The notes beneath the pieces are model-generated. The model saw only the letters and a list, made by a program, of their open reading frames with translations. It had not been told where the DNA came from and did no database searches. A program made the translations under genes and the position numbers. Source: Cordylochernes scorpioides (Eukaryota; Arthropoda; Arachnida; Pseudoscorpiones; Chernetidae). Taken from it: a stretch of 64,000 nucleotides of DNA. Positions 53,864-64,000 of the stretch are shown here, one piece after another (the first letter of the stretch is position 1; each line of letters begins with the position of its first letter). The stretch is from the NCBI GenBank assembly GCA_030710605.1, contig CP092872.1:12352508-12416507 (forward strand), in the 5' to 3' direction.

Positions 53864-55549
53864 GTCTGTTATAAATTATTGAAGAGTTCTTCTGCGAAGT
53901 ATTGTACGTGACGTTCGGCTGTTGATTTATTTACTTCACTATGGCGTCTGCTTTCTCTCTAATTTGACAAATATTTCGTCTGGTTTGGATTTAAAATATA
54001 TAGGATGTTTAATTATTTTATCTATTTTCTCACCTATAAAACGAGTTTTTAAAATCTCTGTGAAAAAATTATTAATATCTCCACGCTAAATATTTTTTTC
54101 CCGCCTAAAATAATTATAAATATAAAATTTCGTTATTAGATTATCAAAGTTTTGAATATTTTTTATTACATTTATGAAACTATGTATATATATATAATAA
54201 TATATTTTTTATAACTCTTTTAAAATTTTAATGAATTTTTTTAAAACACATTCTCTAATAATAAAATAGAGCAACCATAAATAAATCTTTAAATAAAAAG
54301 GCATATATTGGATCAAAATATTATTTATTATCATTTATTATTGGTAAAATAAATTATATTTTGATCCAATATATGCCTTTTTATTTAAAAATTCTCTAAT
54401 ATGTGTATTCTTGAAATTCTCAATGTCCATTTGAAGAAATTATACTTCATATTAAAACTTCAATTTTTAAAGTTTTACACAAAAATTAATAAGGAGAGCG
54501 CTTTACGAAGTTTCAGATTATATTATTATAAAATACGTAAAGTTTCTAATGCATCAAATCCGTTTATGTATTTCAAACCAAAAAGGTTGAGGTTTTAGAG
54601 CATATCATTGATCAAAATTCCAATACAATATAAAATTCAATAAATAAATGTTATAATACAATATAATGTGACTTATGATTGTAGAACGACATTTGAAAAT
54701 TATCCCGCATGTGTTTATTTTGAACGAAAAATAGAAATTTATTTTAAGGAGAAATAACGATTATTTCTAACCTTGAAGTATGAAAGGATGAATTGTGAAG
54801 GGTAATGATAAACGGAAAAATTAAGTATTCAGGGATGGGAACTTGCATTTGAATTTGCATATATATATTTTGAAAATATGAATATAAAATAGAGTTTAAA
54901 CATTTACATGCAAATATCTATATAGGATATAGCGTGTGTTTTGTAATAAATAAATCAAAAGAGAATCAACGTAATATATTTTCCTCAATTTGATGTTATT
55001 TTGTAGCTATGAATAGATTACAAAGTTCTATCAAATGGAATTTCAATGGTTCAGGATTCTAGCGAATAGAGCAGGTTAGTTTTACTCCATAATGTATTCG
55101 CATTTTTACTGTTTTCATTTTTAAACTTCTATATTTAGAATTTTAGAGACATTTTGTAGCATAAGAACTACACACACTTCTATATTTTCTATATAGGTGG
55201 ATAGTATTTGTCAACTTTGTAAAACTTTCTTCGCACTAAATATATTGAAAACAAATTTTGCGTGCAATGTAATGCATTAAATAAAGTAACTTTCTCAATA
55301 TACTTTGTTAATAGTGAAAAAAAACTTCGAAGGAATTTATCCGTGAAAAATTCACGGGAAGAGAAAAATTCATAGAAAATTACAGAGTGAGGAAAACATT
55401 TACTTTCGCATAAATCTTCTTTTGAAGCAGATGATGGATTAGAATCGGGGACACTGTTCCGCCATGTTGGATCGCCGACTGCCCCTCCTGGTGGCGGCTT
55501 CTCGAACTATTTCCCGGCTAGGCAACCTCTGCACTGATAGTGAGTATAT

Positions 55550-56060
55550 ATATATAGTGGGGGTATATGTAAATATTGCAGGTATATGTAAATATTGCGG
55601 GTTTATGCAAATATTGTGGGTATATGCAAATATTGTGGGTATATGCAAATATTGTGGGTATATGTATAAATGATTGGTATATGTCACTATTATGGGTATA
55701 TACAAATATTGTGGGCATATGTAAATATAATGGTATATGTAAATATTGTGTGTATATAATAACGAATAGATTAAAAAAGGATAAGTTTCTTTATTTTTTA
55801 TAGAGCAGAATTATATTGTATAATACATTGTGTGTATATGAAAATATTATAGGTATATGTAAATATTGCGAGGTATTAACTATTGCGGGTATATGCAAAT
55901 ATTGTGGGTATATGTAAACATTATGGGTATATGTAAAAATAATATGTATATGTAAATATTTTGGGTATGTGCAAATATTGTGAGTATCTGTAAATATTGT
56001 GATAAATATTTAAATAGTGCGGGTATAAGTAAGAATTATGGGTATGTGCACATATTGCAA
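55550..56060 (+). repeat. 19-bp minisatellite, copy 2
   Basis: GGGTATATGCAAATATTGT units, nearly identical to 40975-41490 apart from a few unit changes at the start. Confidence 0.85.
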
Positions 56061-56399
56061 CATATATGCGTGCATTTCGAGTTCTGACAGCCAGTGATAT
56101 ACACTCAAAACGTTAAACCCATCAAACTTCTGTTTTTATTTGAACCAAAGTCTTGATGACTCACTTTCCCCATTTTCAAGGTGACAAAGTTCCAATGTTC
56201 TGATAAGCCGGATAATTCAAATAAAAGATTAATGAGTTCCTGCTATCGAGTTTATGCAATCCTATCCTATGGAAATAATTTTTTCTATAGCCATTGATCT
56301 TCTGCAATCAATATTAAGTTTCTTTCTCATAGAATTATTGTTCTTGCGCGATGTTGAAGTCCCGGCAAAGAGAAAATTACTGAATTAATAATATATATA

Positions 56400-56560
56400 G
56401 TGAAAATTCGAAACTATTATAGACGCGCATGGTTCTTTTACAAATTAAACAATTTCTACTGTCCTTACTGTAATGGAAAAAATTAATGGGAGGGCCTGTC
56501 TCATCAGTGGTGAACCTTCCCATCGGTTTCGCCAGTTAAATTTACCATACCGCTGTTATA
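56400..56560 (+). mobile_element. Palindromic-core element, copy 2
   Basis: Same arm as 41835-41980: AATTCGAAACTATTATAGAC, GGGAGGGCCTGTCTCATCAG, GTTTCGCCAGTTAAATTTAC. Confidence 0.75.
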
Positions 56561-56724
56561 TTGCATTTTTGGAACTTCCTTTTATAGTGATACTGTTGCT
56601 AGACTCTTGTAATAGGTATTTTAGATGAACTATGGACATAAGCTTTGAGGACAGCAGAATTACAGCAGTATAATGCATCATAATATATAGGGGCTATTAA
56701 AGAATCAAATATAAATATCCAGAA

Positions 56725-56876
56725 AGAGTGCTTCGGGCATGGCCTGGATGATGATGCCCTGGAGTCTACCAAGACACACATCTATAAGTACTTCCTCGGT
56801 GTGGAACTGAGGAGTGTACAAGAATATCTTGTCTGGAGGAGGACCCTCTCAAGGTGGGAAAACCTCCCTTACTGAA
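56725..56876 (+). pseudogene. Coding-like C-terminal fragment, copy 2
   Basis: The plus frame reads CFGHGLDDDALESTKTHIYK, then YFLGVELRSVQEYLVWRRTL and SRWENLPY to a stop. It is in frame with 42163-42300 despite substitutions and a small indel, so the frame was conserved or the copies are young. Unidentified. Confidence 0.35.
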
Positions 56877-57136
56877 GAAATTTAAACATATACAACTATA
56901 TATATTTTTCTACATTTTATTTATCCTTTTTTTATATAAATACAAAGCAATAACGAGCCATGATGACATTAAGACGCGAATGTTTCTTTTCACAAATAAA
57001 TCAAACTTCTACTGTCCTTACTGCGATAAAATAAAATATTATATGTACCCTCTTAATTTTATCCTAACTATTTTCTGTGACAATTGATTAGAAGAATCAA
57101 TTATATTGTTTGAATTTTCAATTGTCAAGAAAAAGT

Positions 57137-57205
57137 GCTTCAGGTGTCGGTGAGGTATAAACTGTTGATTTTCAACAACCTCGACCCAGGAACGAATCCC
57201 GACTT
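57137..57205 (+). mobile_element. tRNA-like SINE head, copy 2
   Basis: GGTGTCGGTGAGGTATAAAC, TGTTGATTTTCAACA and CAGGAACGAATCCCG parallel the copy-1 head at 42480-42545. The B box is weaker. Confidence 0.35.
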
Positions 57206-57540
57206 GTCAACTTTATTTACTAAAGACATTTGCTTCAAAGATCCCCGTTTATTTCAGAAGTCCAATCTCAACTATCCTCTTGTTCTCTTCATCTTTCTTA
57301 TCCCCACTCTATCACAAATAGAATATCGAGTTTGTTGAACCTTTGATGGTTTCAGCTGGGGATCAATGGATGAGCTAATGCAGAACCCAAACAGTAAGTG
57401 CAAATAACCAAACGGGGCTCTGACATACTTCTAATTACAAATGTCGAATTGCCTTCAGTATGTATAGACATGTGGTGTGTACTTGTAGTAATGATTACCG
57501 TGATTCCCATGACCTCTGTACCACGGGTAGTTTGTATAGG

Positions 57541-58720
57541 TGCTACGCGGACGATATCGTCCTGTTCATCCGCAGTGAGGAGCAGTTCAGGGTAGCGATC
57601 TCCATCTTCGGCGCGCCTCGGGTATAAAGGGAAATTTCACCAAGAGAGCAAAGGTATGGTGCGGCGTCTACGGTGCCAGAAACGAGGCTCCGCTGGTCAT
57701 CTCCCGATCATCGGTAGAGCCCAAGGTTCTAGGCTGCACTGGGAAATCAAAATTCAACCCAAGAACGACATATCCTGGTCCTGCTCGAAGCTGCTATAAC
57801 GAGGTGGTCTCCCTACACCCGCGGCCTCTCTCTCGTCGGCCGGGCCAGAGCGGCCAACTCCTTGGTTCTCTCCTCGGTGGTCCATCACATCCACGGCTAC
57901 CTGCCTACCGACCGTACCATCCACAAGATCCAGGCACGTCTTGCGCGGTTCATCTGGAAGCCGGGAGCAAATCGTCATGTTGCCTGGAAGCGTCCTGGCG
58001 AGGCCTGGAGGTCTCTAGAAGGATTCGAACTAATTTATCTCAGGTCCCAGCTCCGATTTTCATGCTTCAAGGGCGTGCAGCGTGGCAACCGCAGCGCCTA
58101 TTGTTGGCTTGTCGAGAGCGGCGCGTGGATCTATCCTCCTCCATCCGGGTGCTGGCTCCTGCCTCGACGTCTCCGGATTCTTAAGATCAGAGAGTCGATC
58201 GCTGATATCCTTGTGATAGACTACTGCGCGCTTATACTGCTTCAGCTCTTAAACCTCCCCATCATTGGTGATTGCCGTCTTCTCCGGCTGCTCTACCTTC
58301 TGCTCCTTCGCGATGGGTTGACGCCTTTGGAGAATTTGTGGATCCTGCCGCTCCCCTCACTCGCCCAACGTGCTGTGCCCTGGCGGACGCAACCTCTTTG
58401 TCCAGCTTCTGCCGGCGTTTTTCGGATGAGAGCTTTCGCGGAATCTTCCGCGTTGGCACCATCGTGGAGGCTGTGGTGCTTCGCGGGACGAGGGTGTATC
58501 ACCACCCGCACTGCCCGCCGATTGCTGGAGCACCTGGCTGCCCTGCCCATCATCCAGTTTCCCAGAAAGTGATAAGAACATATGAATCTCCTCACTAACA
58601 TAGGTTGGTCGTCGCTCCGGAGCTGCGCCTTCTCCGGGCACAGCGCGGACATGGCTTAGGCTGGCTATACATGCCTTGTCCCATCCTGCCTCGGCGCGAC
58701 AGTCCTGAGTCACCTGTGAG
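57541..58720 (+). pseudogene. LINE reverse transcriptase 3' remnant, copy 2
   Basis: CYADDIVLFIRSEEQFRVAI (motif C), then frameshifts. LVLSSVVHHIHGYLPTDRTI, HKIQARLARFIWKPGANRHV and AWKRPGEAWRSLEGFELIYL follow, the thumb and the region after it. A further frameshift leads to LQGRAAWQPQRLLLACRERR. It is collinear with 42859-44080. Longer open frames in the GC-rich part (for example 57862-58572) mix coding and shadow frames. Confidence 0.8.
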
Positions 58721-59195
58721 TCCTATAGACTGATCGACTGATCTATCCGATAGGCTTATCTTTCCTATAGACTGATTTCTGTTAAATAGACATATAGCCA
58801 ATAGAGAGACCTAGCAAATAGAATTGCCTGGTAGAGAACTGAATCCTACCAATGGTCTCTTAAATGACAAATAGAGGAACAATCATCAGATAGGGTAACA
58901 ATATCTAATAAGTACAACAGCAATAAACAGTCAGTGTGGTGAGCTAGTCTGTGGTGGGACTTGTATAAAGCCACAAAAATTCAATGCCAATATCGAGTGG
59001 ATGACAAATTATGTGTCACCACTAAGGTAAGCACTCCAACCAAAATCTGAACCCATGTCGAAGTCAGCGGCTAAGATCTCATCTGTAGGTAAGTCGGACT
59101 AACACAGTATGTACATCAGATTCCTGTAATCAACAGCAGACATAGATTTACCTATCATGAAGTTCGCCTTATTGGACTCTTAGCCGAGGAAAATA

Positions 59196-59862
59196 CACTC
59201 GTGGAGGAAAATTACGAGAGTGGAAAGTCTAGTTTTCGTTGGTCATCTTTTTTTATTTGATGAAGTGAAAAAAAAAAGGTTTTTCCTTTTTATATATTAT
59301 TGAAGTAATGAAAGAGAGAGAGCTTTCGAAAAAAATATCTCTTTTACAGGAAAATAATAAACATTATCTTTTTGTTAATAGCTTTTGACATATCTTTATT
59401 TCCTTTTAGAAACCCATATTTTCTCACGAAAGCTTGGTTTAATTTAAAAATAAAAATATCTATCAACGTTTAATTCAACAATAATTTGTTCTCATCTTAA
59501 CATAGACTAATGGAAAAAATTTAGGGAAGTGGAAAGTCTTTGATGTCGTCTGTTTTCTAATTATTTTGAAAGAGACAGAGGTAACTTTGTTCATAGTTGG
59601 TGATCTCGTGTGTCTTCAATAAAGGTCACTGTAATATCTTTCATAGTTATCGTCTAAATCCCGATAAACATACTGAAAAGTACAACTTCCTTAAGTTTTG
59701 TCCATGAGTGTATCTTTCAGAGTTATTGTCTGAATACCGATATACATCTTAAAAGGTACAACTTCCTTAAGTTTTGTCCATGAGTGTATCTTTCAGAGTT
59801 ATTGTCTGAATACCGATATACATCTTAAAAGGTACAACTTCCTTAAGTTTAATCCATGAGTG
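59196..59862 (-). mobile_element. Tc1-like MITE, copy 2, about three monomers
   Basis: TA then CACTCGTGGAGGAAAATTAC at the left; TTAAGTTTAATCCATGAGTG then TA at the right. Relative to copy 1 (44558-45155) it has about 260 bp of extra AT-rich DNA (59240-59510), an apparent second start (CTAATGGAAAAAATTTAGGG) and three monomers instead of six. Confidence 0.75.
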
Positions 59863-60054
59863 TATAACACAAACAGAACAATAACTTCTCCTGTCGACTA
59901 TATCCCAAAGCGGCGCAATCATTTAAAGCTTCATAAAATTTCAATAATTGAATTAGGGGCAATACTGACCTGAGCAAAGAAGGTGATCTTTCATTGAATG
60001 TTGGACCATGCCGATCAAATCTTTATTATTTCGAGAGAAAGGACATCTCCTAAT

Positions 60055-60180
60055 CGTGTAACTAAAATTTACTGATGGCTTGCGCCATCTATCGGAATAA
60101 AAAATCAACGATTAGTTGATATTTATTCCGATAGATGGCGCAAGCGATCAGTAACTTTTAATTGCACGATCAGATGTCCT
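60055..60180. mobile_element. Foldback element with GCGCCATCT box, compact copy
   Basis: CTGATGGCTTGCGCCATCTA and TCGGAATAAA are mirrored by TTTATTCCGATAGATGGCGC and AAGCGATCAGTAACTTTTA around a short loop. Stems are about 45 bp. Confidence 0.82.
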
Positions 60181-60504
60181 TTTTTCTCAGTTTATCCATC
60201 TGATCCAAGTACAAATTCACTTTTGTTCTCTTTTTTATTTTATTTTTCCGTTTCAAAAGTTCTCTTTCAGTAATATCGCCGATCAGATATGAGACAGGTA
60301 CAATGCTCTATATACTTGGGATAGATAGAGCGGGTTGTAACTTACCCTACTGTACTGGAAAAAGACGACCCTGTCTAAATGTTTACACTCCGCCGTCCAT
60401 ATTTGTCCACATTAGAATGACTCAGCTGTGGTGACAATGTCTTCCACTTGGTCTCACCTCTCTCCAAGCTACTTAGAGATGAGATTTAGAGAACAGTATC
60501 CTCA

Positions 60505-61005
60505 CATAGGTTTTACATTGTTGGAATGTCCATTTAAATAGGTTTTACATTGTTGGAATGTCCATTTACATAGGTTTTACATTGTTGGAATGTCCATTTA
60601 CATAGGTTTTACATTGTTGGAATGTCCATTTACATAGGTTTTACATTGTTGGAATGTCCATTTACATAGGTTTTACATTGTTGGAATGTCCATTTAAATA
60701 GGTTTTACATTGTTCGAATGTCCATTTACATAGGTTTTACATTGTTGGAATGTCCATTTACATAGGTTTTACATTGTTGGAATGTCCATTTACATAGGTT
60801 TTACATTGTTGGAATGTCCATTTACATAGGTTTTACATTGTTGGAATGTCCATTTACATAGGTTTACATTGTTGGAATGTCCATTTACATAGGTTTTACA
60901 TTGTTGTAATGTCCATTTACATAAGTTTTACATTGTTGGAATGTCCATTTACATCGGTTTTACATTGTTGGAATGTCCATTTACATAGGTTTTACATATG
61001 TGGAT
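60505..61005 (+). repeat. 32-bp minisatellite, copy 2 (about 16 units)
   Basis: TTACATAGGTTTTACATTGT plus TGGAATGTCCAT, highly uniform. It has more than twice the units of copy 1 (46005-46215). The following 61010-61160 is another palindromic-core fragment (GGGAGGGCCTGGCTCATCAG). Confidence 0.9.
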
Positions 61006-61163
61006 ACACTATATTAAAGAAAATGAAACAATCCAACACGATATTTTTCTTCTTTCTAATAAAGCAACCTTTCTTACTCTCCTTAATGCTATGGAAAAAA
61101 TATTGGGAGGGCCTGGCTCATCAGTGATGAACCCTCCTAGCGGTTTCGCCAGGTTACTAGCAA

Positions 61164-61250
61164 CACTCATAGACAAAAGGAAGTTATGCCTTTTAACATG
61201 TATATCGGGATTCAGACAATAACTTTGAAAGATATTACAGTGACCTTTAT
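61164..61250 (+). mobile_element. Single-monomer Tc1-like MITE remnant, copy 2
   Basis: CACTCATAGACAAAAGGAAG, TTTTAACATGTATATCGGGA, then GATATTACAGTGACCTTTAT and a truncated inner segment. This is the unexpanded state of the site that holds about 33 monomers in copy 1. Confidence 0.8.
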
Positions 61251-61529
61251 TGAACGAGAAAATGTGTGTTAAATGAGGAATAACAAATTTAAAAACAAAC
61301 TAAGAATAAATGGAAAGCACAAGGATTAGCAATGAGTATAAAAAGCTAAATACGGATAGTTCTTAGTAGAATTTTAGTTTCAATAAAACTACCTGATTCC
61401 ATAGTACAGAGTTTCACTTTTGTAGTATTTCAAAGTATTAGAACTGCTTTCAAATTATATGTCTCTTTTTGGGATTAGAATTATATTGTAGCGAAGAATT
61501 AATTTATATTTTATTATTTAATTATTCAA

Positions 61530-61915
61530 ATTTCACACAAATAAATTTACTGGCAATGCGTTTCTTTTAAATATCATCAAATATTATGCCCGATGCAATA
61601 CCTTGAAATTATATGTATGTACCTCTACAGACCTATAAGCTTATGTCCATAGTTCACTAAACACCCCTAAGCTGCCTTCCATAGAAAATACAGAGTATAC
61701 TCCAAACCAATCCAATACAATAGTAGAGCGGTCTAGAGATTAATTTGGCGAAACCGCTGAGAGGGTTCACTACTGATGAGCCAAGCCCTCTCATTCAATA
61801 ACTCATATCATTGCAGTAAGATCTGTAGAGATAATATTTGATGATATTTAAAAGAAGCACATTGCCAGTAAATTTATTTGTGTAAAATTTTAACGATAGA
61901 TGGCAATACAATTTA
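61530..61915. mobile_element. Foldback retroposon insertion, 14-bp target duplication
   Basis: The perfect 14-bp repeat ATTTAATTATTCAA lies at 61516-61529 and 61916-61929. Copy 1 has the single uninterrupted site near 49245-49260. The insert has inverted ends of about 65 bp (ACACAAATAAATTTACTGGC, TTAAATATCATCAAATATTA) around a palindromic core (GGCGAAACCGCTGAGAGGG, CTACTGATGAGCCAAGCCC) plus about 150 bp of other sequence. Confidence 0.88.
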
Positions 61916-62339
61916 ATTTAATTATTCAATGAAAATATTTAAAACATATTTATTATTTTATATTTGTGAAATCATCATTTAGTTGCCTAGCTTTCTTGTT
62001 CAATATTCTCTAGCTGTAGATAGTTTGGTTGATAGTTGTCGTCTGGTCGTGATGACGTCATCAATAAATACTTTTTACATCTTAAGATATTCCAAGACTT
62101 GATTTTCTACGTTACAATATAAATTAGAAATCTTTATCAGATGAATTTTTCAACTAATTTCATAATCAATTGAAATAAATGTCACATCTCTACACAAACG
62201 CAATTAAACTGTAGAAAGCTTTCGTGATAGAAATCCATATTAGATAAAAGTAAATTATTTTCTTCTTCTTTTATTCTTACAATTTTTACTTGTGAACTTT
62301 GATTTTGGTATCATTGAAAACAACAACAATAAGAAAAGA

Positions 62340-62640
62340 TCAAATATATGAAATAAACTCTGAGATAAAACTGACAAAAACTATAACAAGACTTAGAACA
62401 AAACACTATAAAGGAATGACAATACATCCAGATGGCACAAGAACTTATAGAGCATGCAACAACTGTCCTGGTGTTGAACTAACATCTACCCACATATTCT
62501 CATGCCCAGCAATGGCCGCAGCCTTGCAGAAAATTGACTTAGACCCAGAGCAGCATTTTTACACACCCAAGATAGTGGATATTGCTGCTGCTGTGATGGA
62601 GATGCATGGAGACATTTGAGACTCTTCTTTGGACACGACA
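62340..62640 (+). pseudogene. LINE ORF C-terminus with zinc knuckle, copy 2
   Basis: TRLRTKHYKGMTIHPDGTRT, then YRACNNCPGVELTSTHIFSC (C-x2-C-x8-H-x3-C knuckle), AMAAALQKIDLDPEQHFYTP and KIVDIAAAVMEMHGDI to a stop at about 62617. The 3' tail GGACACGACAACAACAACAA follows. Such knuckles close ORF2 of many arthropod non-LTR elements. The upstream reverse transcriptase is absent. Confidence 0.8.
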
Positions 62641-63459
62641 ACAACAACAACATTGGAAGCAACGTTTTTTAGCTGTTCCCTATGTTAGTCATTATTATTA
62701 TTATTATTTTATTTCCAAAGCGCTATATTCCGCAAGGGATACTTGCGCCAAACAAGGAGAAAAGTTTATTTACATAAGTTTATTTACAATATTCAACACA
62801 TGAAAAACATTAGAGATCCAGATTTTGTAGAAAGTTTAGAATGTATTTACAAAATGAATTAAACTTTAAATATGAGATATTTTTTATCGGAAATCAAATC
62901 TTTAAGTTCACAAACAACTAGTTCTTTCTTCCTTCTATAATATTGAAATGCTGGGCATTCGATTTGTAGATGTCTTGAGGTTAGTTGAAATATCCAATAG
63001 TTTATATCATCCAACAAGATTCTTCAGTTCATTCTTATAAAAATACAGGCAGAAGACTAAAGTAATTTATTATTAATAGTAAAAAATCATTCTTGGAATT
63101 AGTTAATATTGGCTATTCCACGATAAAAATGATCTGACTTGTTGTACCTGAAAATCTTGTCAGAAAATCAAATTGTTCAACCCATTATTAATGATGTTTA
63201 CGAAAGTTTGTTTTTGCCCGAAATTCCGTAGATCTCTTGGCAATAATGGCGGAATTCTCCGTTAATTTGCTCTCCGCCTGCATAGTTTACATATTGATCA
63301 ACTTTGTGGTTTGGAGAGTTACAGTTCCTTCTCTAGCTTGGATGGATAATTCTACCGAGCTACGTAACTACATTATTTTAGAAAGTCGGAAATGTAGATA
63401 AATGTATGTCTAATTGTGTTATTGTATAAATGTTCATTTACATTGGTTTACATTATTAT

Positions 63460-64000
63460 AATATTCATTTAAACAGGTTTTACATTGTTGGAATGTCAAT
63501 TTACATAGGTTTTACATTGTTAGAATGACCATTTACGTAGGTTTTACATTGTTGGAATGACCATTTACATAGGTTTTACATTGTTAGAATGACCATTTAC
63601 GTAGGTTTTACATTGTTGGAATGACCATTTACATAGGGTTTACATTGTTGGAATGACCATTTACATAGGTTTACATTGTTGGATTGTTGGAATGACCATT
63701 TACATAGGTTTTACATTGTTGGAATGACCATTTACATAGGTTTTACATTGTTGGAATTCCATTTATATAAGTTCTATATATTGTTGTAAATCCATTTACA
63801 TAGGTTTTATATTGGTTAAATGTTCATTTATTTAGGTTTTACATTGATGGAATGTCCATTCACTTTGATTTTACATTGGTTAAATGTCCATTTATATAGG
63901 TTAAACATTGTTGGAATACCATTTACATAGGTTTTACCTAGGTAAAATGTTCATTTACATGGGTTTTATAATGTTTAAAAGTTAATCTACATAGGTTTTA
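63460..64000 (+). repeat. 32-bp minisatellite, GACCATTT variant, copy 2
   Basis: ACATAGGTTTTACATTGTTG plus GAATGACCATTT, degenerating toward the window end. It matches 50995-51440. Confidence 0.88.

Larger units (their letters stand above)
53864..64000 (+). repeat. Segmental duplication, copy 2 (10.1 kb, runs off the window)
   Basis: Direct, collinear copy of 39286-51439. It includes the ATATATGCC foldback (54285-54385), a SINE-body fragment (54650-54845), the minisatellites, the LINE remnants and a Tc1-like MITE. It lacks the satellite expansion and has a private 400-bp insertion. Segments 53864-54280, 54850-55540, 56060-56395, 56880-57130, 58720-59190 and 62640-63450 show no gene. Confidence 0.92.

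Noticed and set aside
57862-58572. 236-codon frame in copy 2 as an intact gene
   Set aside because: Its first third is genuine LINE thumb sequence, but the remainder is a shadow frame after a frameshift, as the collinear copy at 43 kb shows.
61739-61790. Palindromic core read as a true hammerhead ribozyme
   Set aside because: GAAAC and CTGATGAG with a pairing stem II are present, but only five unpaired bases lie where stem I should be. A simple hairpin (GGTTCA/TGAGCC) explains the conservation better. Kept as a structural family only.

Overview
This is a gene-poor, AT-rich stretch of an animal nuclear genome, built almost entirely from mobile elements and tandem repeats. I see no convincing host gene, rRNA, intact tRNA, CRISPR or prokaryotic feature. 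Invertebrate origin, plausibly arthropod or arachnid, is a weak inference from the style of the LINE C-terminal zinc knuckles, the TATA plus TCAGT promoter in an LTR, and the Tc1/mariner and Tigger-like elements. Two runs of exactly 100 N (10777-10876 and 53764-53863) are scaffold gaps.

Layout: (1) 1-27756 is a large inverted repeat. The left arm (1-4073 plus 9482-10776) matches the reverse complement of 22546-27756, and the left arm continues beyond the window. Each arm carries the same series: a Tc1-like MITE with 76-bp monomers, a tandem repeat made from a LINE 3' end, a 30-bp minisatellite, a LINE reverse-transcriptase remnant, a Tigger-like MITE nested in a palindromic element, a hammerhead-bearing element and a 19-bp minisatellite. 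A 5.4-kb LTR element (4074-9481) sits only in the left arm; the right arm keeps the empty target site. (2) The 10.9-22.5 kb spacer holds decayed retroelement pieces, a 30-bp minisatellite and a 2.7-kb array of 76-bp monomers. (3) 28-39 kb holds a tRNA-derived SINE, a 3.6-kb array of 28/38/36-bp units, a dead mariner with a SINE-body insertion, several foldback elements, and a head-to-tail pair of about 340-bp units carrying a consensus-quality type I hammerhead ribozyme (retrozyme-like). (4) 39286-51439 and 53864-64000 are direct copies of one duplicated segment. They differ by later insertions and by expansion of one satellite monomer to about 33 copies in the first copy only.

The most interesting theme is a set of short non-autonomous families that share foldback symmetry, 12-14 bp target duplications where these can be read, hammerhead-type motifs in some members, and a common GCGCCATCT box. 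I infer they are related to retrozymes or Penelope-like elements and moved by a reverse transcriptase not present here. A second theme is tandem repeats being born from transposon ends: the 76-bp satellite from a Tc1-like MITE, and the 115-120 bp repeat from a LINE 3' end.

Limits: all alignments were done by eye. Identities are qualitative and family assignments rest on motifs and termini. Most short open frames here are repeat shadows or lack an ATG and are not annotated.
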